DNA from: Lithospermum erythrorhizon
Taxonomy: Eukaryota > Streptophyta > Magnoliopsida > Boraginales > Boraginaceae
Direction: 5' to 3'
NCBI GenBank assembly: GCA_019722365.1
Contig: JADFUC010000343.1
Span: 1 to 64,000 of the forward strand
Length of the DNA: 64,000 nt
This document shows, piece after piece, positions 10,801 to 21,774 of this stretch (its first letter is position 1; each line of letters begins with the position of its first letter). Under the pieces are notes generated by a model. The model ran no database searches. It was not told the DNA's origin and saw only the letters and a list, made by a program, of their open reading frames with translations. The position numbers and the translations under genes are program-made.

Positions 10801-13800
10801 CATCGTGCCCTCTTACGTCCAACCGATCATTCGCGCACTTTCTTGATAACTTTATCATAACAACTTATTCTTGCTCCGATAGCTACCAATATCCCTTTTC
10901 ATGTCTACTTTGAGTGTCTCGGTTTCAGTCAAATTGAAAATTTTAATCTACATATTAATTATCATGCAATGATATCGTTAACTTCTTACCTAGAATAGTT
11001 AGACATTAACAGCGCTGACTTCCTACATTCCATTAGACCTCCTTCTCCCGTATGGTACTTTATGAATCCTCATTCATGTTCACTTAGCTATATTATAGTA
11101 TTCACCCAATGCCATTCCTTCATTAATTTAACATATCAGAAACTTATTCAGTTGTAGTCATATCAAGTTCCATTCTTCCCTCGAGTTCTTAATGCTCATT
11201 ATAGTCATTTTCACTCTCTTTTCATTTCGGCTATATTAGAATTGACGTCTCTTTGATAGCTTCCGATGGTGCCGTCTAGCATTGGCAGAGTTAGTATTAC
11301 CGTGAGCAAGCTTTCCTCTTGCCAAATTATCATCTACGTGCTTCCGGGTCTTACCTTGATACGTCTTATATCCTCATCTGATAGTCGCTCTTTCGATAAG
11401 GCCTTTATACTAAATCGACACATAACGTTCCGCTATTTGTCCTTGAATTCATAGAGATTCCTTTGTTGTATTCTAATTGACATCGACCTCGCTTTATCAT
11501 TACGCCTAAGCTTGACGTTTAACATCTTGACTCGTCCTCGCTGACCATTACAAAATCCACGAGAATCTTATAATTGCTCATAAACCTTGTACCGCGCCCA
11601 GCATGATTCGACCTTGAAAAAAAAAAAAGCATGTAGATACTGTAACAATTCAATTATTATCCTTATTAAGCGTTTCTCCAAATCCGTCATCCGGAATCAT
11701 GGGTATAATTTTTTTTTTCGGTATCCTCACAGAGTTATGGTCAGCGACCTCTCTCTTTCCTCGTGATACCCGATTATTCCGAGTCACGATACTTCGAAAC
11801 TACCCAGGTCTCGCGGTATACACCCGCTGATGAGCTCGTTCTGCGCTATGCTCTGAATTATTGGTGCAACACGTATATTCTACCGCGCTTGTTATCTCAC
11901 TTGTCCGCAGGGATTTAATACATTGCTCGTTCTGTTTCGATGATCCAGGTAATTGAATCCTTAGCGCATTAGCGCGTCGCCATCGTTAGTTCCAATTATA
12001 TTATCCTTAAACAAAAATTTCCATTTATAACCCGATACCTTAACCATCGTATTTCTCTCTTATAATTGAGATCCCAAGATTCATTGATATTCCGTTGCTA
12101 ATTCTAACAATTTCTTCTTGTTAGTCGACCTCACTCGGCGAGCGGTATTTCAAATCTTATAATTTCACGAGAACTTCCGCTTATAACCTATTTCATCCTT
12201 GAAAAATTTATCTGAAACCTTTGAATTGGAACACCACAGTTATCACTTTGCCTTGAAACGATCTAATATCAAATATTTTACTCCACTTATCGCACTTGAG
12301 CATAAGTAGTCTCTACATTCTGACGAAGAACCAAAACCGTACATTTGATTCATTTAACCTTTAACCTTCTTAACCATCTATTCACGTCTCTTAACCATAA
12401 TTTATGAGATTCACCTCTTATAACTCCACTCAACTCATCTAACCAAAAATTCAAATTTTCCTCAAATCAACATTCTTCGTTATATATAATTACATCTGAT
12501 ATACTGAGTCTTAGAAATCATCGTTTCCTTTCGTATGCTTTCCTTGAATACTCGAACAACTAAATTGCACCATTAATTAAATCTTTAATGCTCCAGCCCA
12601 ATACCAAATTTATATCTTAATTTCATACTTTCTCCATGATTCATACATTCTGACTCCGTATAAATACCTTGGCGCGTATACTCGCGTATCATACGTTCCT
12701 ATGGTTACATTCCGTGCTTCCGTTTCATCGTGATGCGATTATACACAACCGTCATACATTAACAACCACCAAATCTCGTTTCAACCTAATCTCAATCATG
12801 TTACGTAATTCCCAAAATTCCCAATTTATCATCGGCTTTAAATAATATATCACCCGTTCGCTAAGATCACTTATTTCATAAAATTGTTAACCTTATATAT
12901 CCAGTCTCGAAGTTTTATTAGCAGTACTAAACATCGTTTCTTTCTCCCGAGTCCCAAATTTTTTTTTCTTTTTTTCACTTTATTCTTCAAGCAAACCTTG
13001 AAGCAACTCGGAACTTCATAATGACGATCAACTAAAATATTTCATTTTATCCCAATCTGCTGATTACATTAAATCGACTTTATATTCTACAGTAGAGTAC
13101 TCGCACTTAATTTACGATACCGATTGTTTTCCAATATTTCGGATGTACAATCATATTCAATACATACAGATGATCGATAACTTTCCTTGTCGACGGTCGT
13201 AGCAGCAGTTTTCGGCAAAATTTCCCATTTAGAACATCCTCGATTTCTTACCGTCCATCAAAATAAATTTTCGATATCGACCTATTCACGACACTTACAT
13301 CTTCTCTTGCTGCCTCTCATATTCATACCCCGCATCGGACAACAAGATTCATTAACTTCGCCATGCTTCCACGAGTAGCCCGTCACGTCATTGACTAAAT
13401 TAATCCTGCCTGTAACTTTGGGTCGGCTATCATAATTATCACTGACACTCTTTGCAATTATTTCCGGGCGCACGATTTAACTTCCATCTAAGGATCAACA
13501 ATCTTATACGCAATCACGGATTATCCTTAATACTCTTAGATTTAAATACCTCGACATTTCCAGCAAAGCTCGACTCGGAGCATTGCCGAATTTCTTTCCC
13601 TGACATCTTTTGGTATCTCGCTTTCTCCCCGACAAATTCTAACCACCCATCCATATCTTAATGTCTCATTTCCAAACTTTTATGCCTTGAGTTCACATCT
13701 CATAACTCTGTTATACAGAGTGAAAAATAAAATGCCCGACTTCAATGGGAGCCCATTATCGAGATAAACATCGTGAGTGTGTATTCATCAAATTTACTAA

Positions 13801-14031
13801 CGACTTCAACAGCATGTCATTTCTGACGAATACGATTCGTCTCGGCGCTTCCCTAAGGTGCTCGCGGTTATTGAAAATCTTCGGGTGGCGTCACCAGCGG
13901 TCAACGATCAGAAAGAAAGAACAATTTAGACTCACTTGAGAACACTCGGTCTCGACAACCACTCGACCGTCTTACACTGGGCACATAACCACACGGGACA
14001 CAAGCAGAGAAAAGCCCCAGGGGAACCTAAA

Positions 14032-14046
14032 CTCACGATACCAAAA
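14032..14046 (-). other. Primer-binding site of Tekay-like element 1
   Basis: The minus strand reads TTTTGGTATCGTGAG directly after the LTR end GGGTCGTTACA. This matches the usual TGGTATCAGAGC site (initiator methionine tRNA 3' end) over TGGTATC, with differences afterwards. Its place fixes the 5' LTR end at 14048 and the orientation as minus. Confidence 0.65.
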
Positions 14047-14047
14047 T

Positions 14048-16394
14048 TGTAACGACCCTTGAATTAGAAGCGCCACTGAGTTAAGGTCATCGACAACTTG
14101 TACACGAGTCACCGATCGATGTGACATAAAAGACTTCGTTTGACATTAATAATAATAAAAATACACTTTTTGTCCATCATTGGTGAACTAACAACATATA
14201 CAATAAAATAGCAACAACATAATACAAATCCGCTTAGCCAATATGACTCAAAGATACACAAGAAATCAAATACAACATAGGAAGTATGACAGAACCCTCG
14301 ATGAGATACAATCTGGCGTAATACAACGATATCTGGTCGATAACATGAGAAATGGTGATGAGGAATTCCTATGCCACCGCGCACCATCATGATCTTGATC
14401 TGCTGACTATCGATGCGGCTTCTCGGCCAAACCTCGGCGTCTACCCCACTTAGAACCTCTGTAACGCCCCGTAGAATAGAAGTCGGTATTAAGGCGAGTG
14501 AATACAAATACCCCAGACATGATCCCATCATATATTCATACTTATATATATAACATACGCTTATATATTAACCGAGGCTATGATAAATAACTATTCACAA
14601 ATCACATAGAGTTCTCTCATCACGATGTCAGCATGTACTTTATAGCGAGTCAGCGGTGCATATTCATTTAAGGAAAGCAGTCTCGGCGCCTGAGAAGTCA
14701 TCAAATGGGAATCCGCCTCCGTAAAATAATACGTATGAGGAATCACTCGAATAATATACACATGAGGAATCAGCGACCGATAATACACATATATGAGGAA
14801 TCCGCTTTACCACATGTCAGATAGGGCCTCGCGCCAATCCTCGGGCAGGCTCCTTTCGATAATGCATATCGTTAAACCTCCCAGAATCCTTTGTTTACCA
14901 GCATGATATCTTGGCGCTTGCTTGAGCACTCCCGGTGAAGTCACGCCCGTTCATGAATAACACACAAGCGATGGCGCTTTCTGCGCGGCCACGCGGCCAG
15001 CCCGCCTTGACCTGCTTGACCACCTTGATCTCGTAACATGAATCATATTCAAAACTATCTCGATTATTTCATCATATGAATCATAAATCGAAATTTACAC
15101 ATAATATCAATCATGTCTGGTATTTCATAATATGAATCATAATCATATGATACGTATCGAGAATAGTTCGAAACTTGACACGTACAAAATATATAACATA
15201 ATATATATGAAAGGTCCTAAATTGAGATTTGTATGCTACTTTCGAGAACTAAGCGATAATGATGACTCTAGGCGATCCTCGTCTTGGAATCGAGCTCAGC
15301 TCTGATGAAAAATTATACATTATACTTGCGTCCGTGAATAACCTCTCTTAGCCATATAATCCTGAGAGTGTTATACGCGTCTCGCGATTCAAATTTACAA
15401 CTCTTGCTTGATGCATCATATCTGAATTGGTATACGCTTTAATATTCAATATATTTACATTCTGTCGTCAACCGTAGGAAAATCTCGATATTAGGTCGCC
15501 GCCTTATTACCCCAGCGGTAACACTTTAAGCATATTACAATCAATCAGTCGATTGACAACTAATTAATCGTTAAATAAAACCTCGATTCAAGCAGCTAAA
15601 TGCTATCTGAACTTTCCCCAGGCTTTCGGCCAATCTACACTATCCATTATCCAGGCAATAATTCTATACCACAAAAATAACTATATTTAAAGTCCTACAA
15701 CTCATATTACAATTTAAAGTTAATTTAAGAAAAGTCAATAAAAGTCAACCTCGGCTTACCTTTAACTGATAATCACTTTCAAAATCACGTAATCCCATCG
15801 ATACTTAGATAACGTTTACATCACAATAATAAATTAAGTCTAGTCGACAAAAATCCATAAAGTCAACTACAAAACTCAAGAAATATCTCAAAATATTTGA
15901 TCTTTTCTTTAGATATGATGATGATGATGAGGAGAAGCAAATCCGCCCGCTTTGATGCTTGAGTTTAGAGACAATCGATATGAGAGAAATGGAAGAAAAT
16001 TTTGAGGGGAAGTATTCGGCTTGAGGGAAAGAAGAGGGGAATAGATGAGGATGAAGATAGTGGTGGTAGGTGGGATATTTAGAGGGAAGAAATTTAGGTT
16101 CGTTCGGTTCAGTTAATTACTGCGGCTTCCCATGACTTAAATACCAGCGAAGCTTAGATTCAATTTATGTTATTAAGAAATATATTACTCTGCATCTCTC
16201 TTACCGTCTTGATATATCGATATTATTATTCCAAAATTATTTATCTTTTATCTACGGTGCTTGAGCCGAAATATCTGCTTGTTGACCGATTTGTTGAATT
16301 CTCGCTCTCGACCGAAATTTTTAATTTCACTGAAATACGCCACCGAAACTTATATCTTATCGACATAATATTGGTAAGGAGCGAGTTATTTACA
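14048..16394 (-). repeat. Tekay-like element 1, 5' LTR
   Basis: This is the partner of 7501-9815, with the same order of blocks. On the minus strand it starts TGTAAATAACTCGCTCC at 16394 and ends GGGTCGTTACA at 14048, giving TG...CA ends and a length of about 2.35 kb. The minus ORF at 14109-14531 runs antisense to nothing known and is not a gene. Plus-strand ORFs near 16167-16574 cross the LTR edge and are not genes either. Confidence 0.75.
14706..14810. repeat. LTR-internal tandem repeat, ~30 bp, 4 copies
   Basis: The core ggaatc recurs at about 14708, 14739, 14766 and 14797, separated by AT-rich spacers containing 'ataatacacat'. It corresponds to the three-copy array at 8180-8250. Confidence 0.65.
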
Positions 16395-17500
16395 ATCATC
16401 ATAAAATTCCTCTTGTGGCTCGTCGTAGGGAAAGTTCATAGTCAAATGCATCTCGAGCTTGTTCATCTTTTGATGCTCACCGGATTCACTTATCTTCCAC
16501 AATCGAGCCCAACTCACCATCAGCAATGCCTTCGTTTGGATAACAGGTTGCCCGCCGTTTATATGCCTGGTTGAGCTCTCGGCATTTCACATTATCTACT
16601 TACATCGACTCAATAATAAAACTCTCGCCATGAAATTCCATCTCATCTATATATTCCATGAAAATCATTAACCCGAATTTGCTCCCTACTTTCCATAACG
16701 TCATTTAGTATATTGTACATCCATTAGAGCATCTACGTTACTTAAGTTCTACATCGCTCTCAAAAGGCTGCAGAGTGAAGTCCCAAATGTTATCACCTCG
16801 GTGCAACCTCCTTCTCGACCTCTTGACCGCCTCATCTTCTACATTAACACCTCCTTATACATGCGACCTGAAGCTTCAGCTTCGCCTCTCCATCTACGGT
16901 ACCGCTTTCCAGCTCCTCCCTCCTTCTAAGTATCTTATGCTAATATCACCATGTACATCCTGGCATCTGAGTTGGTTTCTACTCCAAAAAATAATGTGGC
17001 TTCTACCGATCATGTGATCAACTTTTACCCCGCTGCGACTACTTGCAGCATAAGCCTGTCGTGCATTTGCTCTTTCTGATATTCGGCATATAGCCCGAGC
17101 CTCATTTCCTCTTCTTAAATCAATCTCTCCCCGGCTTCGACATACGCCGCAATTTTCTATCGACATATAATTTCATATTTCAATTCCATAACGCCGTCCT
17201 TGGCTGGATGTAGAACATACATAAATACTACTTCGTCCACAGGAACCCACTTTAACATTGCATCAATGTCATCATTAGTTTTTAGATGTTCCAAATCCTT
17301 AGTCAAAGAACCCATTGGCTTCTTGAAGTAGTAGTAAGCTCTGCCCTCGGCACCCGTAAACCCATTTAATATAGGTTAGTAGTAGCGTTAATAAATATTC
17401 TCTTCGATCAACTGCGTATTGACTAACCATACGTAACAACGATTTCAGCGATTTTGCACTTTCCTCCCCATGGAACCTCTCAGCGTGAATAAATCAACAC
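16395..17500 (-). pseudogene. MULE transposase pseudogene, N-terminal PB1-like part
   Basis: Minus-strand translation of about 17380-17180 gives AYYYFKKPMGSLTKDLEHLK, then NDDIDAMLKWVP, then EVVFMYVLHPAKDGV. This is the PB1-like domain found at the N terminus of many plant MuDR transposases. More upstream (to about 17480) the match is broken by stops. The rest, 16395-17165, contains an unbroken 90-codon minus ORF (16894-17166) with no recognised domain, in the position of the linker between PB1-like and MuDR domains. The element continues, after the inserted LTR retrotransposon, at 7500-6241. Confidence 0.65.
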
Positions 17501-17620
17501 AACATCTGTCAATTTCAAAAGGTATTAATGCATGTTAGGATTTTCGACGAGAATGAAAGCAGAAGCTTGAAATTTGTTTTCAAATTAACAACGATAATCG
17601 GCCAACATGCGGCATCCTTA

Positions 17621-18905
17621 GTGAGCATGAGCACGCTTTGTCTTGCTCGAATGGATATGGGTACTTTTTTCCTCTCGAAGTTTTCCCTGACCCATTTAAC
17701 AAATTACATACTTATTCCCGAGCCGTTTCGAGATCTTGAGCATAAAGCCCGAATCGTGTGTCGTAGCTCGCTGATCCGGGAGTTCCCAATCTCGCCCATT
17801 TCGGCCGCCATTATAAACTGGCGAGTTTACGTTTCATCCTGGCTTGATAGTTCTCTTGCCTTCCGTCCGTATTCTCTTGATCACCGGCACTTATCATCTG
17901 CGTCACCAGCATTAGCCGAGCCTATTTTGAAGGAATGGTTCGGGGATGTCAGTAACCTTTTCTAAACTCTACTTTATAGAGACATTTAACCCCCTAACCA
18001 AGGTACCCTATGGCACCCTCTTCTATGACCTCGCGAAAATTTATATACTTTCTATGGACATCCTCATAGTGAGCTTAGTACTGTAACACTTTCCGAATGG
18101 ATATGGGGTTTCCTACTCACTAACCCGTTTAACAAATTATGTACTTATTCACGACCATTTCGAGATCTTAGAAGACCCATTCAGAAGCCAAATAGTATGT
18201 CGTGAGTATAAGCGGTCCCCAAGTTCCCAGCGCCTGTGAACTTTTTGACCGTCCTGTAACATTGATAGGTTTATATTTCATCCATGTGTACTTGATATGC
18301 AGATCTCTTCACGCCACATCCATATTCCTGCGATCACCGACACTTGTAAATAAAATTCCTCTTTGTGTGGCTTTATACTAAAAAGATGGTCGAGGGGAGT
18401 TAGGTAGCCTTTATTTAGCTCTGCACATGGGAACATTTAACCTAACCAAGGTACCTACTTAGCGCCTCTTATGACCTCGCTTGTGATTTATATATCACAT
18501 GGGCATCCTCACTTGAAGTGAGCTTGAGCACCTTTGTGCTTTGCTCAACGGATATGGATACTTTTCCTCTAGAGTTTTCATGACCCATTTAAGAAGTGCA
18601 ATGCTTATTCCCGACCATTCGAGATCTTCAAAGACCCTCCAGAAATGCAAATCCTCATGTATTCATGGGCTCTTTGATTACCAAAGTTCCCTCTGTGCTC
18701 TGCGTTTTTCAACCATCCTATAAACACTTTGCCGAGGTTTACATTTCGAACAAATAAGCCCCAATGTAGTTCTCTTACTTTCGAGTCCATATTCTCTTGA
18801 TCACCGGCCTTATCGTATCCATGATCTCTTTATTGACCTATGCGAGAAAGATGAATTAGGGGATGTCGGTGCCTTTAAACTCCACCGCACATTAGGGCAT
18901 TTAAT
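17621..18905. repeat. Tandem repeat array, ~449-bp unit, 2.9 copies
   Basis: Units start with gtgagc-t-gagcac at 17621, 18069 and 18518. Each carries in order: a 'ggatatgg' block, 'acccatttaa', 'cttattc-cgacc-tttcgagatctt', 'ttcccaa', 'tcttgatcaccgg' and, at the end, 'acatttaacc...ccaaggtacc' followed by 'tatgacctcgc'. The last unit stops just after its 'gcatttaa' block. Units differ by many small changes, so the array is old. No conserved ORF runs through all copies: the 145-codon plus ORF at 17528-17965 is open in the first unit only. The array lies just upstream of the MULE N terminus, where subterminal regions of such elements would be. Confidence 0.85.
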
Positions 18906-19260
18906 AAGATGTTGGTGTATTCAATAAAATTCAACATTTAATGTTATGGAAGCATCTTAGACATTATTGGAAATATCTTTAGAGAATCGAAGCTTGTATA
19001 CGATGATCACAGCAACATTCGAAGACCTAAAATGGTAGCGTATTGGTCAAACAAAATGTTAGTATATTCATAAACCAAAATATTATTATATTCTTTCGGA
19101 TATTAATACGATATTAGTTAGATTTAGTGTGTCAATTTGATACTAGTAGCCTCCTAATATACAAGCGTAATCAATTCTTGTCAGGTGTATGCTTTATATT
19201 GAATCCGCTAAACCTACGCGTGCGATTATATATTTCATATAAAGCTACAACATACTATTC
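18906..19260. other. Non-coding AT-rich stretch
   Basis: I see no gene. The motif aaaatgttagtatatt and relatives recur loosely between 18900 and 19130, which suggests a decayed repeat. Confidence 0.4.
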
Positions 19261-19360
19261 CGAAGACATTTGTCCAAAAACAACCAACAATCTTCCAAAT
19301 ACATAACAATCCAAAAACAACCAACAATCTATCAAAGACATAATAATCCAAAAACAACTT
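19261..19360. repeat. Minisatellite, ~40 bp x 2.3
   Basis: The phrase 'ccaaaaacaaccaacaatct' occurs near 19273 and 19311 and returns partly near 19351 (ccaaaaacaact). The copies are separated by 'tccaaatacataacaat'-like spacers. Confidence 0.75.
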
Positions 19361-21774
19361 AAAGCAACAAAATTCCAATTACATAATATTCTATATTAAA
19401 GTTTCTCCTTTTCAATACTATATCAAAAGTTTTTTTTTTAACGACTTCAAACATTAAATATTTTACACAAATAATTATTTCTACACATAACTTTATTTCT
19501 CTTATTGGAAACATGGGGGATGCAAAATTTTTGAGTTAGGCGAAATTTGTGAGGGCGTGGGCGTGAGCTTTCTTTGAGAGATTTAATTTACTTTTTAATT
19601 TAATTAAAATCACAATTACAATATTATGCTATAAGCATCATGCTTACAATTCTCTTTATCACATCCAGCCTCCCTCAACCCCTGCTTTCCTTCTGGCGCG
19701 CTGAAAAATTATGGGGGTCCCTCTCAACGTCTTTTTTCTCTTAGAAAGATGTCACACGTGCGTTACATGATTCGAAACCTGTGTCAGCTTCACACTTCTC
19801 ACAGCCACCGCTCTCCACATCAATAATACAAGTATACAACACATCTCATCGGAAAACTGAAAAAACAAGACACTAATGTCTATTTGACTTAATTCGATTA
19901 GATGTTTGAAAAATTGAATAATTTCACTACCTCAATATATAACAAATACTTCTCCATTTTTTTATTTATCATTTTCACAATTTATACATACATTAACTAA
20001 AAAAAAATTAGATAAAAACTTACACTAAAAATATAAAATGATAATCAATTAAAATTATATCATTGATTAATTGATAATTTAAAGAGAAAAATAATTAAAA
20101 ATACATTAAAAATACAATTTATTATGTTAAAATCATAATTATTTTAAAATAAAAAATTTAGACTAAAACGAAAAAAAAATTGGAGATAGTACAATATGAC
20201 AAAATTTTCATATAAATAAGCATCAACTTTTCAATAATTTATCAACTTCAACACCGAATATGAGCCAAAATATTTTGTTGTGGAAGTGATTAATGAAAGA
20301 TATTTACGTAGCTGTAAAAGGCTGCCAGTATAAATGACATATTTTAAGTTTGATTGGGGAACCTCAATCTCTATTAAACCAAACCACATATATTGACTGG
20401 GGAACCTCAACCTCCAACTGTTAAAAATATGACGTTGATCCTTAAAAAATTTATCTATATATTTATGAATAGTAAAAAATATAAAAAATTTATATTCCGT
20501 ATATCATATATTTTTTAATAGTCAAAATTTATAAATTTTATAGTATTAAGTGATATACAACTAATATTTCAAATTATAATGTGAAAGTCAGGAATTTCTC
20601 AAGATGTAAAACACTGGATTAAAAAAAAATTGAGTTCACAAATTTCAAAAGTAAAATAATTTAAAATTATACATTATTTTAGGGATAGAAGGAGAATAAT
20701 ATACTATCTATATCCATAAAGGATCTTCCTAACTTAATTTTTTATTGTTAAAATAACAAATTTAATGGGGCAATGATTTTAATTATAATATAATTTTAAT
20801 TTTAATTAAAATTATCATGTTAATAGTAAACTTTAAACATATTCATATTCAAAAATGCTTGAGTTCAAAATTGTAGAAACAGATTTTTTTTTTTAAATGA
20901 ACAATCGTTTGGTGATATCAAAAGATACGGAGTATATTGAATAATTAGTAAGTCATTTACATCAAAATATGAATATAAACTGCTCCACAGCACCAGCAAA
21001 TTATAAACTAATTGTACTAATTTTTCTTTAACACTTAAAATAAAAGAATTAAAGACAATTACAATAGTAAAATATAAGCATGCATTTCTTCTCATTCACG
21101 ATTCACTCCCCTCTCCCTATATACTAAATTTAATGATATAAAGTAGTGAAGTTTTGAAAATATTAATTATTTCACACTCCAAACAATTTACAATAAAAAT
21201 ATTTTTTATAATATTATTTTATTAAACTTATAGTAATATAACTAAAAAAAAATAATGCATATATAATCAAAACTTCGACAAGCAAAAGGGGGCATAAATT
21301 AATTGCATTTTAAAATAAAATTTTACAGTAATTGAAGATTGGAAAATTCTTTAAGTTCTGGAATTCTTAGTAAAAAATTTCTTTCCAAGATCTGCAGCTG
21401 ACCTCCATTACCCACCACTATAACATAGTGACCATACCTGTATGTATCAAACTGGCTTGAAAGATACGCAAAAATTGACCCCAAAAAGATATTTTTGTTG
21501 CAAAGTGTGACCACCAACAAACCATAAGTGAAGTTATGGATTACCAAAACATTATAATAAGGAAGAAACAATTGATTAGCAAAACATTATAGATTTACAC
21601 TCCGCAATAATGAAAACAATTTCAGGACTCCGTACTAATCTATAGGCTATAGGTTATTTTGTCATTTCACAATGTCATTCAATATTATACAATATGTTCG
21701 TATTGAAAATAAAAATACAGGAAAAAGAGCAAACTGAAGTTTTAATCTCAACTTTTGCAGGTGACAGTTGAGAG
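19361..21774. other. AT-rich intergenic region 3' of the gene
   Basis: There is no gene I can support. It holds long A/T tracts, a 43-bp-spaced direct repeat (ttga-tggggaacctcaa-ctc) at 20350-20371 and 20393-20415, and remnants of 'acggagta' type near 20926. A minus ORF at 21323-21571 has no recognised content. The first ~150 bases below 21775 should be the 3' UTR of the gene; I see no perfect AATAAA there. Confidence 0.5.

Larger units (their letters stand above)
9816..14047 (-). pseudogene. Tekay-like element 1, decayed internal region
   Basis: It lies between two LTRs of the same orientation. At the minus-strand 3' end, a degenerate copy of the pol-end signature AATTTCGAGGACGAAATT sits at about 9863-9877, and a purine-rich tract (GGGCGAGGTGA) precedes the LTR at about 9836-9817. 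At the 5' end is an initiator-Met tRNA-like primer site. About 4.2 kb is the normal size of a gag-pol interior for this clade, but I could not read protease, reverse transcriptase or integrase motifs in any frame. Several stretches (for example near 11460 and 11650) are homologous at DNA level to 46240-46500 in element 2. Call: dead gag-pol, or a non-coding derivative. Confidence 0.6.

Noticed and set aside
14109..14531. 140-codon minus ORF with hydrophobic stretches
   Set aside because: It lies wholly inside the 5' LTR of element 1 and is broken in the partner LTR (7475-7807 holds only a different shorter frame).
7494..16416. CTTGT at 7494-7498 and 16412-16416 as a target-site duplication of Tekay-like element 1
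   Set aside because: The LTR start read from family members is at 16394 (TGTAAATAAC), so the right-hand CTTGT is 17 bases away from the edge and does not border the element.
21323..21571. 82-codon minus ORF downstream of the gene, with a short exon-like part (YGHYVIVVGNGGQLQILERN)
   Set aside because: No family recognised, no clear splice partner and no continuation. It could be a relic exon, but the evidence is too thin to annotate.
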